Positions 63,474 through 64,000 of a stretch of DNA of 64,000 nucleotides are shown here, one piece after another. The translations under genes and the position numbers were made by a program. Numbering within the stretch: the stretch's first letter is position 1; the number at the start of each line of letters is the position of its first letter. Source of the stretch: an uncultured Eubacterium sp. (GTDB taxonomy: Bacteria > Bacillota > Clostridia > Lachnospirales > Lachnospiraceae); NCBI GenBank assembly GCA_910584645.1, contig CAJUAU010000003.1:62001-126000 (forward strand). The letters are read 5' to 3'. The notes below the pieces were generated by a model that was not told the DNA's origin, searched no databases, and was given only the letters and a program-made list of their open reading frames with translations.

Positions 63474-64000
63474 CTATCGGTTTGGTTTCCGGTTCATCTG
63501 GCTCTCTGCAAGCATCTCATATCCGATGGCATTGGCATGGCAGTCCTCAATAAAATCTGCCTGCACCACCAGTGGGGACTGCTCCAGAAATGGTTTCAGC
63601 AGAATGCTTCCACCACCGATAAAAATTGCCGGATTTGCCCGCAGGTCTACCTGCAGTTCCCTCAGCTGGTCCAGAATCTCTTTGGCATGATGCCCTGCCT
63701 GCTCCCTGATCGTAGCCTTAATCTCCTCTGGCAGAATAATCTCTTCTCCTCCCAATACGGCACTGATATGTTCATCCTCAATCCGCATATCGTGCAATGC
63801 CCCTACTTTCCGCCCAATCTCATTGTTCATGGTAATAATGCCCGTCTCCAGGCTGCGGCAAAATTGCAGATCTGGCTTGCCGTTACGCAGAAGCAGCACA
63901 TCTGTGGTATAGCCTCCGATATCAATTACAAACAGCCGTACTGTCTTGACAATCTGACTGCTCTTTGGCACAACTGCCGCATATGCCTGCGGGAACACCA
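63474..64000 (-). CDS. ParM/StbA-like actin-type ATPase (N-terminus beyond window)
   Basis: Filament-forming ATPase used for DNA segregation. About 175 C-terminal residues are visible. The phosphate-2 motif VIDIGGYTTDVLLL and the adenosine-binding IFIGGGSILLK are present. The reading frame is open to the right edge, so the true start lies outside; an apparent GTG at 63998 (FPQAYAAV) is internal. With the ParR-like gene it suggests active segregation of the excised element. Confidence 0.85.
   Translation of the reverse strand, partial: VFPQAYAAVVPKSSQIVKTVRLFVIDIGGYTTDVLLLRNGKPDLQFCRSLETGIITMNNEIGRKVGALHDMRIEDEHISAVLGGEEIILPEEIKATIREQAGHHAKEILDQLRELQVDLRANPAIFIGGGSILLKPFLEQSPLVVQADFIEDCHANAIGYEMLAESQMNRKPNR

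Noticed and set aside
1..64000. CRISPR arrays, rRNA genes and insertion-sequence transposases
   Set aside because: I saw no regularly spaced direct repeats, rRNA signature sequences or transposase genes anywhere in the window.

Overview
The window is a chromosomal segment of a flagellated, spore-forming, xylan-using Firmicute. Gene content and order point to the family Lachnospiraceae, probably Roseburia or a near relative. The genus is an inference from three things: a B. subtilis-like fla/che gene order next to codY, topA and dprA; a sigma-G gene; and a polysaccharide-uptake locus typical of gut clostridia.

From 1 to 23.6 kb, on the minus strand, lies a nearly complete flagellar operon read from right to left: flgB-flgC-fliE-fliF-fliG-fliH-fliI-fliJ-ylxF-fliK-flgD-(TIGR02530 gene)-flgE-flbD-motA-motB-fliL-fliM-fliY-cheY-fliO-fliP-fliQ-fliR-flhB-flhA-flhF. 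It covers the rod, MS ring, switch, export gate, export ATPase, hook assembly and stator. flhF is cut by the left edge. codY, topA, dprA, the comM-like gene and nrdR lie upstream on the same strand, and a YlmC/YmxH gene faces away from sigG at 30.3-30.5 kb.

From 31.3 to 53.4 kb lies a carbohydrate locus. A long minus-strand series holds two solute-binding proteins, two pairs of ABC permeases, an NHL/TPR protein, a YIP1 membrane protein and a DUF5696-type lipoprotein. It continues into a GH3 beta-xylosidase-like enzyme, a GH67 alpha-glucuronidase, UxuA and UxuB. A GH43 beta-xylosidase is divergent on the plus strand. Together they fit uptake of glucuronate-decorated xylo-oligosaccharides, removal of xylose and glucuronate side groups, and part of hexuronate catabolism. 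No transporter ATPase, glucuronate isomerase or dedicated regulator is encoded here.

From 53.6 to 59.2 kb are a tRNA-Leu(CAA) with its own promoter and terminator, a GntR(YtrA-type)-ABC transporter operon with an unknown membrane-anchored protein, and an ECF sigma factor with a DUF4179-type anti-sigma partner.

From about 59.4 kb to the right edge lies one end of a Tn916/Tn1549-like integrative element: tyrosine integrase, Xis, an ORF8-like HTH protein, an ORF7-like sigma factor, a XRE repressor, a ParR-like adaptor and a truncated ParM-like actin ATPase. Its non-coding stretches carry terminators, repeats and leader structures. The two most unusual features in the window are the accessory protein set of the sugar-transport locus and the structured leader upstream of xis/int.
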